Below are positions 34,731-43,527 of a DNA stretch of 64,000 nucleotides, piece after piece (within the stretch, counting starts at the first letter, position 1; each line of letters starts with the position of its first letter). Below the pieces are notes generated by a model. The model was not told where the DNA came from and searched no databases. It worked only from the letters and a program-made list of their open reading frames with translations. The position numbers and the translations under genes were made by a program. The stretch comes from JAUMBM01 sp964441755 (GTDB lineage: Bacteria > Bacteroidota > Bacteroidia > Chitinophagales > Saprospiraceae), in the NCBI GenBank assembly GCA_964441755.1, contig CAYTVG010000004.1, positions 62,001 through 126,000 of the forward strand, read 5' to 3'.

Positions 34731-34756
34731 GCTGTGTATGCTTCTGAAGGCTCGTT

Positions 34757-34800
34757 GCGAGCTGCTTTGTGGCGGCTAAAGCCGCCACAAAGCAGCTCGC
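34757..34800 (-). terminator. 20-pair perfect stem-loop after the CBS gene
   Basis: GCGAGCTGCTTTGTGGCGGC, loop TAAA, then its exact complement. It lies 45 bases past the stop of the CBS gene (34845) and carries the TGGCGGC-NNNN-GCCGCCA core. No T-run on the minus-strand exit side. Confidence 0.7.
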
Positions 34801-34844
34801 TGCATCTATTTTTAAAAAAAAGAAAACATAATTCCGCCGCTTAC

Positions 34845-35270
34845 CTACCGAAACGCCAGATTAAGCAGATCCATCACTGTAAGAATCCCCCTGAGCTGCT
34901 TGGTGCCGCGCTCGAGCACAGGCATAGCATGGAAGCGATTTTCGCGAAATATGCCCACGGCCACTTCTACCGTATCATCTTCATAAACGGATACAACCGG
35001 CTGGCTCATGACCTCCCCGACCAGCATATTGTCGGCCACCGTATCGTTGAAGTAGCGGCTTTCTTTGGTATTAAAGAGCGTAAACCCGTGCAGCAGCATC
35101 AGGTAGTCCGACTTGCTCACCATACCCACCACCTGCGCATCCTTCACAACCGGCAGGTGATGGATATTGTGCTGATGAAACAAATCCCGGACGCGCCCCA
35201 TGGTCTCATCAGGTCCGATGAAGACGACTTCCTGCGTCATTACCTCACTAACTGGTGTTGTCCTGATCAT
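34845..35270 (-). CDS. CBS domain pair protein
   Basis: A 141-residue protein made of two CBS motifs: VSEVMTQEVVFIGPDETMG...HHLPVVKDAQVVGMVSKSD and VGEVMSQPVVSVYEDDTVE...FHAMPVLERGTKQLRGILTVMD. A tandem CBS pair forms one Bateman module that senses adenine nucleotides (ATP, AMP, AdoMet) and usually regulates a partner protein. No catalytic domain is attached. No partner gene is obvious nearby. Confidence 0.9.
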   Translation of the reverse strand: MIRTTPVSEVMTQEVVFIGPDETMGRVRDLFHQHNIHHLPVVKDAQVVGMVSKSDYLMLLHGFTLFNTKESRYFNDTVADNMLVGEVMSQPVVSVYEDDTVEVAVGIFRENRFHAMPVLERGTKQLRGILTVMDLLNLAFR

Positions 35271-35603
35271 GACAGATGTTTTTTCGGTGAATAATTATGT
35301 GCAGGCACAAGCGCCCTCTGTTGCCCTAAAGATAGGGTAAAAAAATTTACCAAACAGCCCCTCTATGCCATCGGCCGGGCTGTTTTCCGTTTTTTTACCT
35401 GCTGATTTTTATCAGTGCAAACCATGTTTAAGGCTTGCTCACCGAGCTCCCGACGGTTGTTTCCCGGGGTTTTATCTTTTCCCAATAGCTTTGCATTTCC
35501 GGCAAGATAAAATTGTGCAAAAAACAGCCCGTTTTTGTCTCTGACAGTAATTTGCGAACACGCTCTTAGTATCTTACGCTCCATTACACGCAACAACCAC
35601 TCC
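35271..35603. other. Gene-free stretch between divergent CBS and GNAT-like genes
   Basis: About 330 bases. It contains a 9-pair stem (AAACAGCCC at 35352-35360 with GGGCTGTTT at 35377-35385) with T-rich sequence on both sides, and TAGCTTTG at 35487-35494, a -7 element candidate for the gene at 35604. Parts of 35345-35365 and 35530-35575 (reverse) loosely resemble the ends of the dispersed element described at 53964. Confidence 0.5.
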
Positions 35604-36734
35604 ATGGCCAGCATCAGCATACAACGGGTCAACAGCCGACAGGATCTCCGTACTTTCATTTACCTGCCCGAAGAAATCCACCAAACGCACAGCCAGTGGC
35701 TGCCGCCGCTATACGCTGATGAAGAGGATTTTTTTGACCCCCGCAATAACAAAGCTTTTTCCTATTGCGATACAGCCCTCTGGCTGGCCCGTCGGGACGG
35801 GCAGCCTGCAGGGCGCATCATGGGCATCATCCACCATCCTTACAACGCCCGGCAGGGCGAAAAAACTGTCCGGTTTTCCCATTTTGACTGTTATGATGAT
35901 GCCGCCCTCGCTCAGGCACTGCTGCAGACTGTCGAAGACTGGGGGCGCAGCCACGGCATGCACACCATTGTCGGGCCTTTCGGCTTTTCCGACAAAGACC
36001 CGGAGGGGCTGCAGGTCGAAGGATTTGACCAGCTGCCTATACTGGTGACGGCCAACAACCTGCCCTATCTGCCCACCTTTCTCGAAGCCCGGGGCTACGC
36101 CAAAATGCTGGACTGCCTCGACTACGCTTTTGATCTTTCCGACGGCCTGCCCCCGCGGCTGGAGCAGCTCCACGACCGCCTGCTGGCGCGGCTGCCCTTC
36201 CGCGTGACGCATTTTCGCAGTAAGCGCGCGCTCGGGCAGGTCATACTGCCCGCCCTGCAGCTCGTCAACGACAATTACGACCACTTGTATGGTTTTTCCC
36301 CCATGACCCCTGCCGAGATGGAAGCACTGGCTGCCCGCTACCTGCCCATCCTCGACCCCCGCTACATCAAGGCTGTTTTTCACCCCACCAACGGGCAGCT
36401 GCTCGCTTTTATGGTGGGGCTGCCCAACTTCAGCCGCGGCATACAGCGCGCCCGCGGGCGGCTGCTGCCTTTCGGCTGGCTGCACATTTTGCGGGCTATG
36501 AAAAAAGCCAGCCAGCTCGACCTGATGCTGGGGGCCGTGGATAAAGCCTGGCGGCATCGCGGCCTGGAGGTGCTCATGGGGGTGGAAATGATGCGCGCGG
36601 CAGCGGCCGGCGGCCTGTACCGGGTGGAAACGCACCTGGTGCTGGAAAATAATCAGCCCATGCGGGCGGTGTACGAAAAAAACGGTGCAGCACTCATTAA
36701 GCGCTTTCGCATCTACCAGCGTCCGCTTGACTGA
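35604..36734 (+). CDS. GNAT-like N-acetyltransferase family protein
   Basis: A 376-residue cytoplasmic protein. The N-terminal part includes EEIHQTHSQWLPPLYADEEDFFDP and GRIMGIIHHPYNARQ. The central part has MHTIVGPFGFSDKDPEGLQVEGFD, and the C-terminus ETHLVLENNQPMRAVYEKNGAALIKRFRIY has the N-x-x-M-x-x-x-Y-x-x-G pattern of a GNAT acetyl-CoA fold. The same overall arrangement occurs in a Bacteroidota family usually annotated only as GNAT or hypothetical. Substrate unknown. The start at 35604 was chosen because the upstream in-frame residues (from 35535) are not conserved in character and overlap the putative promoter leader. Confidence 0.75.
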   Translation: MASISIQRVNSRQDLRTFIYLPEEIHQTHSQWLPPLYADEEDFFDPRNNKAFSYCDTALWLARRDGQPAGRIMGIIHHPYNARQGEKTVRFSHFDCYDDAALAQALLQTVEDWGRSHGMHTIVGPFGFSDKDPEGLQVEGFDQLPILVTANNLPYLPTFLEARGYAKMLDCLDYAFDLSDGLPPRLEQLHDRLLARLPFRVTHFRSKRALGQVILPALQLVNDNYDHLYGFSPMTPAEMEALAARYLPILDPRYIKAVFHPTNGQLLAFMVGLPNFSRGIQRARGRLLPFGWLHILRAMKKASQLDLMLGAVDKAWRHRGLEVLMGVEMMRAAAAGGLYRVETHLVLENNQPMRAVYEKNGAALIKRFRIYQRPLD

Positions 36735-36798
36735 GCACAGCCGCAATTTCTGCGCGAGATTTTCTTACGCGGGTGGTGGTCATATCTGCAGGTTAAAC

Positions 36799-36806
36799 TA
36801 TATTTG
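36799..36806 (+). promoter_or_regulatory. Candidate -7 element for the gene at 36883
   Basis: TATATTTG (TAnnTTTG) 77 bases upstream of the start codon, predicting a leader of about 70 bases. No clear -33 TTTG. Confidence 0.5.
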
Positions 36807-36882
36807 TTGTACAGGCTCTGCCCGGGGACAGCAATGACTAAGCCGGGGTCGCCTTTTTCTATATATACAACAATCCAACACC

Positions 36883-37479
36883 ATGGCAGACAGCAGCGAT
36901 ACGCAGCTATACAACCTCAAACGCCGCGTCAATCAGTACCACGAGGTGCTCGAAAATACCCTTGATTATCGCAGGCTGTGGAAGGAAGGCCTCAGAGAAG
37001 CGATCTTCCAAAAACTCAGCACCCTCACGCAACAGGTGGGCCTGAAGGCAAGCATCACCTACCGCGAGCAAATAGACAATCTCGAAGCTGTAGTCGTCAG
37101 TCTGGGCACCGTAGAAAGCGGCATCTCACAAAAATTAGGCGATTCCATACAACGGGGACTCATCAAGCACAACGGAGATCTGATCTACCAGCAGCTCTTC
37201 AACGGCAAGATTCTCGTCCTCATCAACTACCCTTTTATCGAGGGCTATGACGAACCTACGGCGCCCAAGACCATCGCCATCTACCGGCCCGATGAGCTAC
37301 AGGAGCCTTACTACCAGCGCCATCTCGAGGAATTCATTCAGGAGGTCACCCTGTGGGAGGACTATGACGATGACGAGCCTCACCAGCGCATAGGTTTCCA
37401 GCTCAACTTCGGAACGGGTCAGCCGAAACCGCTCGGCTCGACAGGTGCCCCCGCAGCTTCGGACGAAAAAAGCGACTAA
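36883..37479 (+). CDS. Conserved hypothetical protein
   Basis: A 198-residue soluble protein, no signal peptide. It opens with a coiled helical segment (LYNLKRRVNQYHEVLENTLDYR), continues as alternating helix and strand (KASITYREQIDNLEAVVVSLG, NGKILVLINYPFIEGYDEP) and ends with a disordered Gly/Pro/Ala-rich tail. I do not recognise the family. Its stop is only 2 bases from the convergent hydrolase stop. Confidence 0.65.
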   Translation: MADSSDTQLYNLKRRVNQYHEVLENTLDYRRLWKEGLREAIFQKLSTLTQQVGLKASITYREQIDNLEAVVVSLGTVESGISQKLGDSIQRGLIKHNGDLIYQQLFNGKILVLINYPFIEGYDEPTAPKTIAIYRPDELQEPYYQRHLEEFIQEVTLWEDYDDDEPHQRIGFQLNFGTGQPKPLGSTGAPAASDEKSD

Positions 37480-37481
37480 TA

Positions 37482-38360
37482 TTAATCCGTACGCACCATA
37501 AAGTCAGTGATGGTATGCCAGACTTCGGGGCTCTGAATGCTGTGCCCCAGTCCCTGGGTGAGCAGCAACCGGCTGTTGCGCCAGGCTGCTTGCAGCGCCC
37601 GCCCGTCGGCAGGCGTAGCGGTTGTATCTTCTTGATCGTGGATAATCAGTGCGGGCTGCGACAATTGTGCCGCCAGTAAGGGCATCGAAAAAATGGCGGG
37701 ATCAAAACCGTATCTTTTTTTCAGCCATTCGTCCATGCGCTGCATCACGAGCGGACTTACGCCCAAAATCTGCTGGTAGCGATCCAGCAGCCCATCGAGA
37801 TTGGCCGGGGTTCCCAGCAGCACTACCCGCTCTACAGGCGCAGACGGTTGCAATTTGGCGAGACAAAATAAGGTAGCCATAGAACCTGCCGAGTGCGCCA
37901 CTATGCCGGCAGGTGCGTACACATCCAATGCTTTAGCCAAAAAACGCCCGTACTGCACGGCGGTAAACCGCTTGCCTCCGGAATAGCCATGGGCGGGCGC
38001 ATCCATGGCCCATACGTCGCAGCCGGCCTTGCGGAGCTCTTTCCACAGGCCAAACCAACGGCTGCTGTTGCTCTCCCAGCCATGCAGCAACAGCACGCGC
38101 TTCCCCTTACCCGGCCAGTGATAGACCTGCAGATCATTGTCTCCCAGCGACAACCGGCTGTGACGGGCACTGTCGAGCCAGTCGTATTGCCCCGGCCGCA
38201 GCCGTCCCTTTCGGGGAGAACTGAAAAGCTGCATGGAAAGCCAACCTGAGGCCGATGGCCACGTATGTGCGCTTGCCTCCAACAGGCCGCGCAGAACAAC
38301 GACTTTCCAGCTGGCAGCGTGATTACTTTGCATAGTTTTTTTGGTAAAAAGCCTCATCAT
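37482..38360 (-). CDS. Alpha/beta hydrolase
   Basis: A serine hydrolase of roughly 290 residues. The oxyanion region is LLLHGWESNSSRWFG, the nucleophile elbow is AHSAGS (Ser near residue 140), the acid is Asp in IIHDQEDTT and the base is His in GLGHSIQ. These make a complete Ser-Asp-His triad. No lipoprotein or signal sequence is certain, though residues 10-30 are moderately hydrophobic. Substrate unknown. In-frame starts exist at 38378, 38360, 38357 and 38333; 38378 touches the upstream stem-loop, so one of the inner ones is preferred. Confidence 0.85.
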   Translation of the reverse strand: MMRLFTKKTMQSNHAASWKVVVLRGLLEASAHTWPSASGWLSMQLFSSPRKGRLRPGQYDWLDSARHSRLSLGDNDLQVYHWPGKGKRVLLLHGWESNSSRWFGLWKELRKAGCDVWAMDAPAHGYSGGKRFTAVQYGRFLAKALDVYAPAGIVAHSAGSMATLFCLAKLQPSAPVERVVLLGTPANLDGLLDRYQQILGVSPLVMQRMDEWLKKRYGFDPAIFSMPLLAAQLSQPALIIHDQEDTTATPADGRALQAAWRNSRLLLTQGLGHSIQSPEVWHTITDFMVRTD

Positions 38361-38379
38361 GTCAGACTGCCGAGGCATC

Positions 38380-38455
38380 TACTGGCGGCGTAAGCCGCCA
38401 GTAAGTGTCGCATTTGGTCTTTATTTTTGCCGCGTGAGCGGCAAAAATAAAGACC
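38380..38455 (-). terminator. Two stem-loops after the LytTR response-regulator gene
   Basis: Stem 1: 18 perfect pairs (38416-38433 with 38438-38455, loop GTGA), extendable through one G-T wobble; its apex is GCCGC-GTGA-GCGGC. Stem 2: TACTGGCGGC-GTAA-GCCGCCAGTA (38380-38403), which has the shared TGGCGGC core. The first begins 12 bases after the stop codon at 38468. Confidence 0.7.
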
Positions 38456-38467
38456 GAATTTGCCAGA

Positions 38468-39247
38468 CTATGATTTCAGTTGGTTAAATAGCTCCTCCCG
38501 GTAGGATTTACTTACCCGAAATCGCTTGCCGTCTTTCATTCTTACCTCTACATCACCGGATCCAATATGCTGTATTTCTGCGAGATATTGCATATTGATG
38601 ATCGTCGACCGATGAATACGCATGAATGTTTTCGGGTCAAGCTGCTCGAGAATTTGCTGCATAGACTCCCGCAGGAGGATGCGCTTTTCCTGGGTAAAAA
38701 CCTCTATATAGTAGCCAGATGCCTCTATATAGCGAATATCTGCCGGTGCCACGAGGCTTACCTTGCTACCATGCTTGAGTGCCAGCTTGGGTGCCTCTGT
38801 CGTCGTAGCCACAGCAGTTGCACCGGACTGCAAATAGGCAATAAGTTCCTGCAGTTGCGCTATCTCCTGCTGCTGCTGTGCCCGGTCGAGCAAGGTAGCT
38901 CTCGCCTTTTCGACCGACAATGCAAAACGGTCGTCTTTAAAAGGCTTCAGCAGATAATCGAAGGCAAATACATCAAAGGCGCGGATAGCATACTGGTCAT
39001 AGGCCGTAACAAAAATGGTCAGCGGTCGCTCCTCCTCCTTGAGCTGGCTAAGCACCTCAAAACCAGTCATATCCTTCATGTGGATGTCCAAAAAAATGAG
39101 GTCAGGCTTCTTCTCCCGAATAGCTGACAGGGCCTCCGCACCGTTGCGGCACTCTCCCAAAAGCTGCAGGTCTTCCCACTGAGGCAGCAGTTTTTGGATG
39201 CGCCTGCGAGCAAGCGCCTCATCATCAATGATTAGCACCTTAAACAT
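38468..39247 (-). CDS. LytTR-family DNA-binding response regulator
   Basis: A 259-residue response regulator. The receiver domain starts MFKVLIIDDEALARRRI; the phosphoacceptor Asp is in LIFLDIHMKD near residue 54, with switch Thr in FVTAYDQYAI and Lys in YLLKPFK. A linker and then a LytTR DNA-binding domain follow from about residue 150 (KVSLVAPADIRYIEASGYY, MRIHRSTIINMQYLAEI, GKRFRVSKSYR). It overlaps the kinase gene by 8 bases. The start at 39247 is the canonical one; a longer frame to 39322 lies inside the kinase. Confidence 0.95.
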   Translation of the reverse strand: MFKVLIIDDEALARRRIQKLLPQWEDLQLLGECRNGAEALSAIREKKPDLIFLDIHMKDMTGFEVLSQLKEEERPLTIFVTAYDQYAIRAFDVFAFDYLLKPFKDDRFALSVEKARATLLDRAQQQQEIAQLQELIAYLQSGATAVATTTEAPKLALKHGSKVSLVAPADIRYIEASGYYIEVFTQEKRILLRESMQQILEQLDPKTFMRIHRSTIINMQYLAEIQHIGSGDVEVRMKDGKRFRVSKSYREELFNQLKS

Positions 39248-40406
39248 CGGACAATTGATTGACAGGGATCTCTGTGACAGGATAGGCAAGCTCTGCAGCA
39301 CCGTATGCCAACGGCAGAACAATCAGACTACAGGTACCTTCCTGCGTGTCCCGTACGGAGAACTCAAAAGTATCACCGTAGATCGACTGAAGCCTTTCCC
39401 GTGTATTTTGAAGTCCCATCCCTTGCTGAAAAATATCTTTCCCGGCAGCATGCCCAAGCCCCTGTCCATTGTCGCATACCGACAGGCACAGGTTTCCATG
39501 CTGCCTGTACGCCCGGATGATAATCGCCAGCTCAAGATGTTTTTTGGAAAACCCGTGATGAATAGCATTCTCTACCAGCGGCTGCAAAATCATGGACGGC
39601 AGCTGTGTGCTCAGCAGGGACTCGTCAATATCCCAGCTCACGCTGAGGTCATCGCTGAAGCGCGTCTTTTCTATGTTGACGTACTTTTCCAGCAGGTCGA
39701 GCTCATTCGACAGGGAGGCAATCTGTACGTCTTTTTGATCCAGCACCCGGCGCAACAGCTCCGCCAGATCGGCAATCATTATTTTGGCCCGCTCAACATC
39801 CATATCCATCAGGCTGGAGATGCTGTTGAGGGTATTAAAAAGAAAATGCGGCTGCAGCTGCGAATGCAGCATTTTGAGGCGCGCCTGCAATAGTTGTGTT
39901 TCCATCTGGGCATGCTGCAGCTTGTTGTAGTGATCCCGCATCACGTAATAATACGTATATGTGATGCTTACCGTGACCAGGTACAACAAGAACAGTTTGT
40001 CAAAATTGATCAGAAACCAAAAAAACAGATCCTGCCCGATATCATGACACTCTTTGCCCTTACAAAAAAGCTTGTGCACCCCAATCAGGGTAGCATACCA
40101 GACGACCGAAAAAACAGAGGAAAAGGCCAGGTGGATCAGGCTGAGGCGCAGCCAGGACCAGTTGCGCTGCTGCAGTAGCTGCCGGGTTGTCAGCACGATG
40201 ATGAAGGCAAAAACAACACCTACGACCCAGGCAACAATGCGGTCGCGGAGCATGATGTTGATAGAAATGACATCATTGTCGAGCCTAAGCTGTGAGTAGG
40301 TACGCAGGAAGGTAATCAGCTGCGTGATGGCATAAATGATAGCGATAGCTACAATCAGCCGCCGATCACGCCAGGGCAACCCTTTGATGTTCTTCACTGC
40401 TCCCAT
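39240..40406 (-). CDS. LytS/YehU-type sensor histidine kinase
   Basis: A 388-residue membrane histidine kinase of the 'His_kinase' family (PF06580 type) that partners with LytTR regulators. Four transmembrane helices fill the first ~150 residues and no extracellular sensor domain is seen. The phosphoacceptor His is in QLQPHFLFNTLNSIS, and the ATPase N and G boxes are LVENAIHHGF and DNGQGLG...GMGLQNTRERL. Signals for this class are often peptides, pyruvate or envelope state; none can be assigned here. It starts 7 bases after the DUF4837 gene, so the three form one operon. Confidence 0.95.
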   Translation of the reverse strand: MGAVKNIKGLPWRDRRLIVAIAIIYAITQLITFLRTYSQLRLDNDVISINIMLRDRIVAWVVGVVFAFIIVLTTRQLLQQRNWSWLRLSLIHLAFSSVFSVVWYATLIGVHKLFCKGKECHDIGQDLFFWFLINFDKLFLLYLVTVSITYTYYYVMRDHYNKLQHAQMETQLLQARLKMLHSQLQPHFLFNTLNSISSLMDMDVERAKIMIADLAELLRRVLDQKDVQIASLSNELDLLEKYVNIEKTRFSDDLSVSWDIDESLLSTQLPSMILQPLVENAIHHGFSKKHLELAIIIRAYRQHGNLCLSVCDNGQGLGHAAGKDIFQQGMGLQNTRERLQSIYGDTFEFSVRDTQEGTCSLIVLPLAYGAAELAYPVTEIPVNQLSDV

Positions 40407-40413
40407 AAACCAA

Positions 40414-41499
40414 CTACAGTTTGATCGTACGCAATATGTGTTCTAGTTTTTGCATGTCATTGCGTTTTTCCTCCCCCGGTGCGTGCAAAAACCCATCGAT
40501 AAACAATAGCTCGGCCTTCCGGGGATTGTAAATCAGGTAACTGATGAAGGCTCCGCCCATAAAATCATTTTCAATTTCCCAGATACCCCTTGCCTCCAGC
40601 GCATATTGTCCGCTGATGGTGACCTGCTCCACAAACATGGGCAAGTCCCAGTCATTGATGCGCATATAGGTGTTGGGTAAGGTTGAAGATACGTATTTTC
40701 TGCCCAGACTATCCCGGATTGCCTTTATCCCCTCCCGGCTGAGCTGTGACTGCGCCTTGTACGGCAGGCGATAAAGCATAATGTTATTGCTGGCTACATC
40801 TGTTTCCAATCGCAGCCACATAAAGTTATCCTGATTGGTGGCCTTTACAAAGCCTTTAGGGATGCGCATGGACACACCCATGGAAGTTCTTATTTCCTCC
40901 TGCAGCTGAAAGTTCTCCCCACTAAAGTAAGCCGTTGCGTCGATACGCTCAGCATCGGCCTCATTAAAGCGCTTGCGCACGGCAGGAAAACTGGCAATGA
41001 GGTTGGTGATCAGATCTGTCTGCTTATAGGCATACATATAAATCAGCAACTGCCCTTTTGCCCATTTGTCGCGGCCGGCGGTAGTACCAAAGCCGGAGCC
41101 AGTACGAGCCTCTTCCCGCTTTTCCGCTGCAATATCTGCACGAACCATGGCCGCTGTCGCAGAAAATTCATCTGACAGATCTGCGACAACCAGGTAGTTG
41201 CGCAACTCTTTCTTGACCGGTGCTTTGGCAAGTTGCTCAGGTGTGACGTGATAAAGATCAAAAATCGGTTCCGGTTGCGGCAAAATCAGGTAGGCAGAAC
41301 TGTAATAAAAACGTATGGAGTCCCCAACGGGGCCCATCCAGAGGCTGCTGTCTGCAATGACCATAACCTGATTGATCTTACCATAAGCCGTTGGCGTTGG
41401 CGCCAGGCTTTTTTGTACTTCCGAACCACAGGAAAAGCTAAGCCAACCTAAGGCTATGGCAAACACCCAAGCAACAATTCTGACCATGTGATGGCGCAT
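40414..41499 (-). CDS. DUF4837 family lipoprotein
   Basis: About 361 residues. The N-terminus is a lipoprotein signal (IVAWVFAIALGWLSFSCGS). The mature part has AYGKINQVMVIADSSLW, then YRLPYKAQSQLSREGIKAIRDSLGRKYV and ARGIWEIENDFMGGAFISYLIY, all characteristic of DUF4837, a Bacteroidota family of unknown function. It is the first gene of an operon with a LytS kinase and a LytTR regulator, spaced 7 bases, suggesting it may act upstream of or be controlled by that pair. ATGs at 41499 and 41487 are both possible. Confidence 0.85.
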   Translation of the reverse strand: MRHHMVRIVAWVFAIALGWLSFSCGSEVQKSLAPTPTAYGKINQVMVIADSSLWMGPVGDSIRFYYSSAYLILPQPEPIFDLYHVTPEQLAKAPVKKELRNYLVVADLSDEFSATAAMVRADIAAEKREEARTGSGFGTTAGRDKWAKGQLLIYMYAYKQTDLITNLIASFPAVRKRFNEADAERIDATAYFSGENFQLQEEIRTSMGVSMRIPKGFVKATNQDNFMWLRLETDVASNNIMLYRLPYKAQSQLSREGIKAIRDSLGRKYVSSTLPNTYMRINDWDLPMFVEQVTISGQYALEARGIWEIENDFMGGAFISYLIYNPRKAELLFIDGFLHAPGEEKRNDMQKLEHILRTIKL

Positions 41500-41604
41500 G
41501 ACGATACATTTATGAAGAACACATACAAAAACCCTCAGGCCACAAAGCGATATGACAGCACCCACTCATCCTGCTCACTACGCAACGGCCGGAAGCCCAA
41601 AAGC

Positions 41605-41644
41605 AAGCTGTATCAGAGCGCCGCGCGGCGCTCTGATACAGCTT
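41605..41644. terminator. 40-base perfect palindrome after moxR
   Basis: AAGCTGTATCAGAGCGCCGC is the exact reverse complement of the adjoining 20 bases. It is 52 bases past the moxR stop (minus strand) and about 105 bases before the DUF4837 start. No T-run. Confidence 0.65.
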
Positions 41645-41696
41645 ACAGATGATTTTTTCTTCCCCTTTGGCGTACCGCCGAAGCAAGCATACGCTA

Positions 41697-42668
41697 CTAC
41701 AGCAATCCCTCGATCACCTTTTCCTCCGTCACACCCTCTGCTTCCGCTTTATAGTTTCGTACAATACGGTGTCTCAACACATAGCGGGCGATAGCCTGCA
41801 CATCTTCGATATCCGGAGAATATTTACCGGAGATAGCTGCGTGACACTTGGCGCCCAGCACCAGATACTGCGAAGCGCGCGGACCGGCACCCCAGGCTAT
41901 ATAGTCGTTGACCGCCTGCGTAGCCCTGGCCGTGTTGGGGCGCGTCTTCGTTGCCAGTCCCACGGCATATTCCAGCACATTGTCGGAAATAGGAATTTTG
42001 CGCACCAGTTGCTGGAAGAACAGAATATCTGCGCTGCTGAGCACATGCTTCAGCACTTGCTTTTCATTGGAGGTTGTACTTTTCACCACCCGGATTTCCT
42101 CCTCATAGGACGGATAATCAAGCGGGATATTGAACATGAAGCGGTCGAGCTGCGCTTCGGGCAGCGGGTAGGTCCCTTCCTGCTCGATGGGGTTTTGGGT
42201 TGCGAGGACGAAAAAGGGCGCGGGCAGGCTGTGGCGTTCGCCCGAGACTGTCACACAGCGCTCCTGCATAGCCTCCAGCAAGGCTGCCTGCGTCTTGGGA
42301 GGCGTACGGTTGATCTCATCCGCCAGTACGATATTGGCGAACAAAGGCCCCCGGTTGAAGCGGAATTGCCTGTTTTCATCCAGAATTTCGGAGCCCGTGA
42401 TGTCAGAGGGCATGAGGTCCGGAGTAAACTGTATACGCTTGAAGTCGAGATCAAGCACTTCAGCGATGGTACTCACCAGCAGTGTTTTTGCGAGGCCGGG
42501 CACGCCCACCAGCAAACTGTGGCCATTACTGAACAGCGAGATAATCACCGTTTTGACAACCTCATCCTGGCCAACGATGATTTTGCCGATCTCTTTGGTA
42601 AGGTCGCGGTACGATTGGGCGAGCGCGTCAACAGCTGCTACGTCAGAGGTATATTCGTGTTTTGCCAT
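41697..42668 (-). CDS. MoxR-family AAA+ ATPase
   Basis: A 323-residue AAA+ chaperone-like ATPase. Walker A GVPGLAKT, Walker B ANIVLADEINRTPPKTQAALLEAM (the DEIN core), sensor 1 FVLATQNPIEQEGTYPLPEAQLDRF and the arginine-containing C-terminal lid. MoxR proteins commonly act with DUF58 and von Willebrand factor A proteins in assembling or activating enzymes and in aerotolerance (Bat operons). Here neither partner is adjacent, so it stands alone. The start at 42668 (MAKHEYTSD) is preferred to 42701. Confidence 0.93.
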   Translation of the reverse strand: MAKHEYTSDVAAVDALAQSYRDLTKEIGKIIVGQDEVVKTVIISLFSNGHSLLVGVPGLAKTLLVSTIAEVLDLDFKRIQFTPDLMPSDITGSEILDENRQFRFNRGPLFANIVLADEINRTPPKTQAALLEAMQERCVTVSGERHSLPAPFFVLATQNPIEQEGTYPLPEAQLDRFMFNIPLDYPSYEEEIRVVKSTTSNEKQVLKHVLSSADILFFQQLVRKIPISDNVLEYAVGLATKTRPNTARATQAVNDYIAWGAGPRASQYLVLGAKCHAAISGKYSPDIEDVQAIARYVLRHRIVRNYKAEAEGVTEEKVIEGLL

Positions 42669-42780
42669 CAGAATAGTTGATTTTTCACGTTGATTGTTCA
42701 CTTGGAAACCAATGCGGCTGCAATTTCTGAATTTTTTCAGAAACCAGCCTGATAAGTTTGCCTTTACAACCCGCTACGAC

Positions 42781-42838
42781 ACAAAAAGCCATGCAGCTAC
42801 AGCCCGGCTGAGCCGGCTGCAGCCGTATGGCTTTTTGT
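42781..42838 (-). terminator. Long imperfect stem-loop after sodA
   Basis: The outer stem ACAAAAAGCCAT / ATGGCTTTTTGT (12 pairs) continues inward with single mismatches and one bulge to CCGGC-TGA-GCCGG. It lies 41 bases past the dismutase stop, and on the minus strand its left arm supplies a T5 run. Confidence 0.7.
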
Positions 42839-42878
42839 ATGTAAAAACTTGCAGGCAAGCAGCCGTCAGTATCTACAC

Positions 42879-43511
42879 TTAAAAGTTGGAGCGGCCGGGA
42901 TTAGCTGCATTAAAACGCTTGGTCACCTCCTGCCAGTTGACAATGTTGAAGAAAGCCTCGACATAGTCATTGCGGCGGTTTTGGTAGTTGAGGTAGTACG
43001 CGTGCTCCCACACATCGAGCCCCAGAATGGGCGTACCCTGCTTCTCGGCCACATCCATCAGCGGATTGTCCTGGTTGGCCGTAGAGGTAATAAACAGGTG
43101 GTCGTTGTCGTCAACACAAAGCCATGCCCAGCCGGAACCGAAGCGCGTCATAGCTGCTTGTGTAAACAACTTGCGGAACTCGTCATAAGTACCGAAGTCG
43201 CGCTCGATAGCCTTGTCAATATTCATGCGGGCACTTGGCTCCCCGCCTCCTACCGGAGACATGATTTCCCAGAAAAGATTGTGGTTGTAAAAACCACCCC
43301 CGTTGTTGCGAACTGCAGGGGAATATTGAGAGATGTTGGCCAGAATCTCCTCTATGCGCATACCCTCCAGTGCCGTACCGGCGATCGCTGCATTGAGATT
43401 ATTGGTATACGCTGCGTGGTGCTTGGTATGGTGAATTTCCATCGTGCGCGCGTCCACAAAAGGCTCCAGCGCATCATAGCCGTATGGAAGTTCTGGAAGT
43501 TGAAAAGCCAT
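42879..43511 (-). CDS. sodA: Superoxide dismutase, Mn-type by sequence
   Basis: A 210-residue Fe/Mn-family dismutase converting superoxide to hydrogen peroxide and oxygen. Metal ligands: His in MEIHHTKHHAAY, His in GGGFYNHNLFW, and Asp and His in LDVWEHAYY. The outer-sphere glutamine is in STANQDNPL, the position used by manganese enzymes, while the alternative iron-type position reads GGGFYNH. Mn preference is therefore likely, although cambialistic behaviour cannot be excluded. No signal peptide, so cytoplasmic. A 7-1-7 dyad lies just upstream. Confidence 0.95.
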   Translation of the reverse strand: MAFQLPELPYGYDALEPFVDARTMEIHHTKHHAAYTNNLNAAIAGTALEGMRIEEILANISQYSPAVRNNGGGFYNHNLFWEIMSPVGGGEPSARMNIDKAIERDFGTYDEFRKLFTQAAMTRFGSGWAWLCVDDNDHLFITSTANQDNPLMDVAEKQGTPILGLDVWEHAYYLNYQNRRNDYVEAFFNIVNWQEVTKRFNAANPGRSNF

Positions 43512-43527
43512 AATATGTAATTTATAT

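Noticed and set aside
35709..36746. A 345-codon minus-strand frame opposite the GNAT-like gene
   Set aside because: Shadow of the plus-strand gene, His/Gln-rich with no recognisable domain.
41649..42680. A 343-codon plus-strand frame opposite moxR
   Set aside because: Antisense shadow of moxR; composition His/Arg/Gln-rich with no domain.
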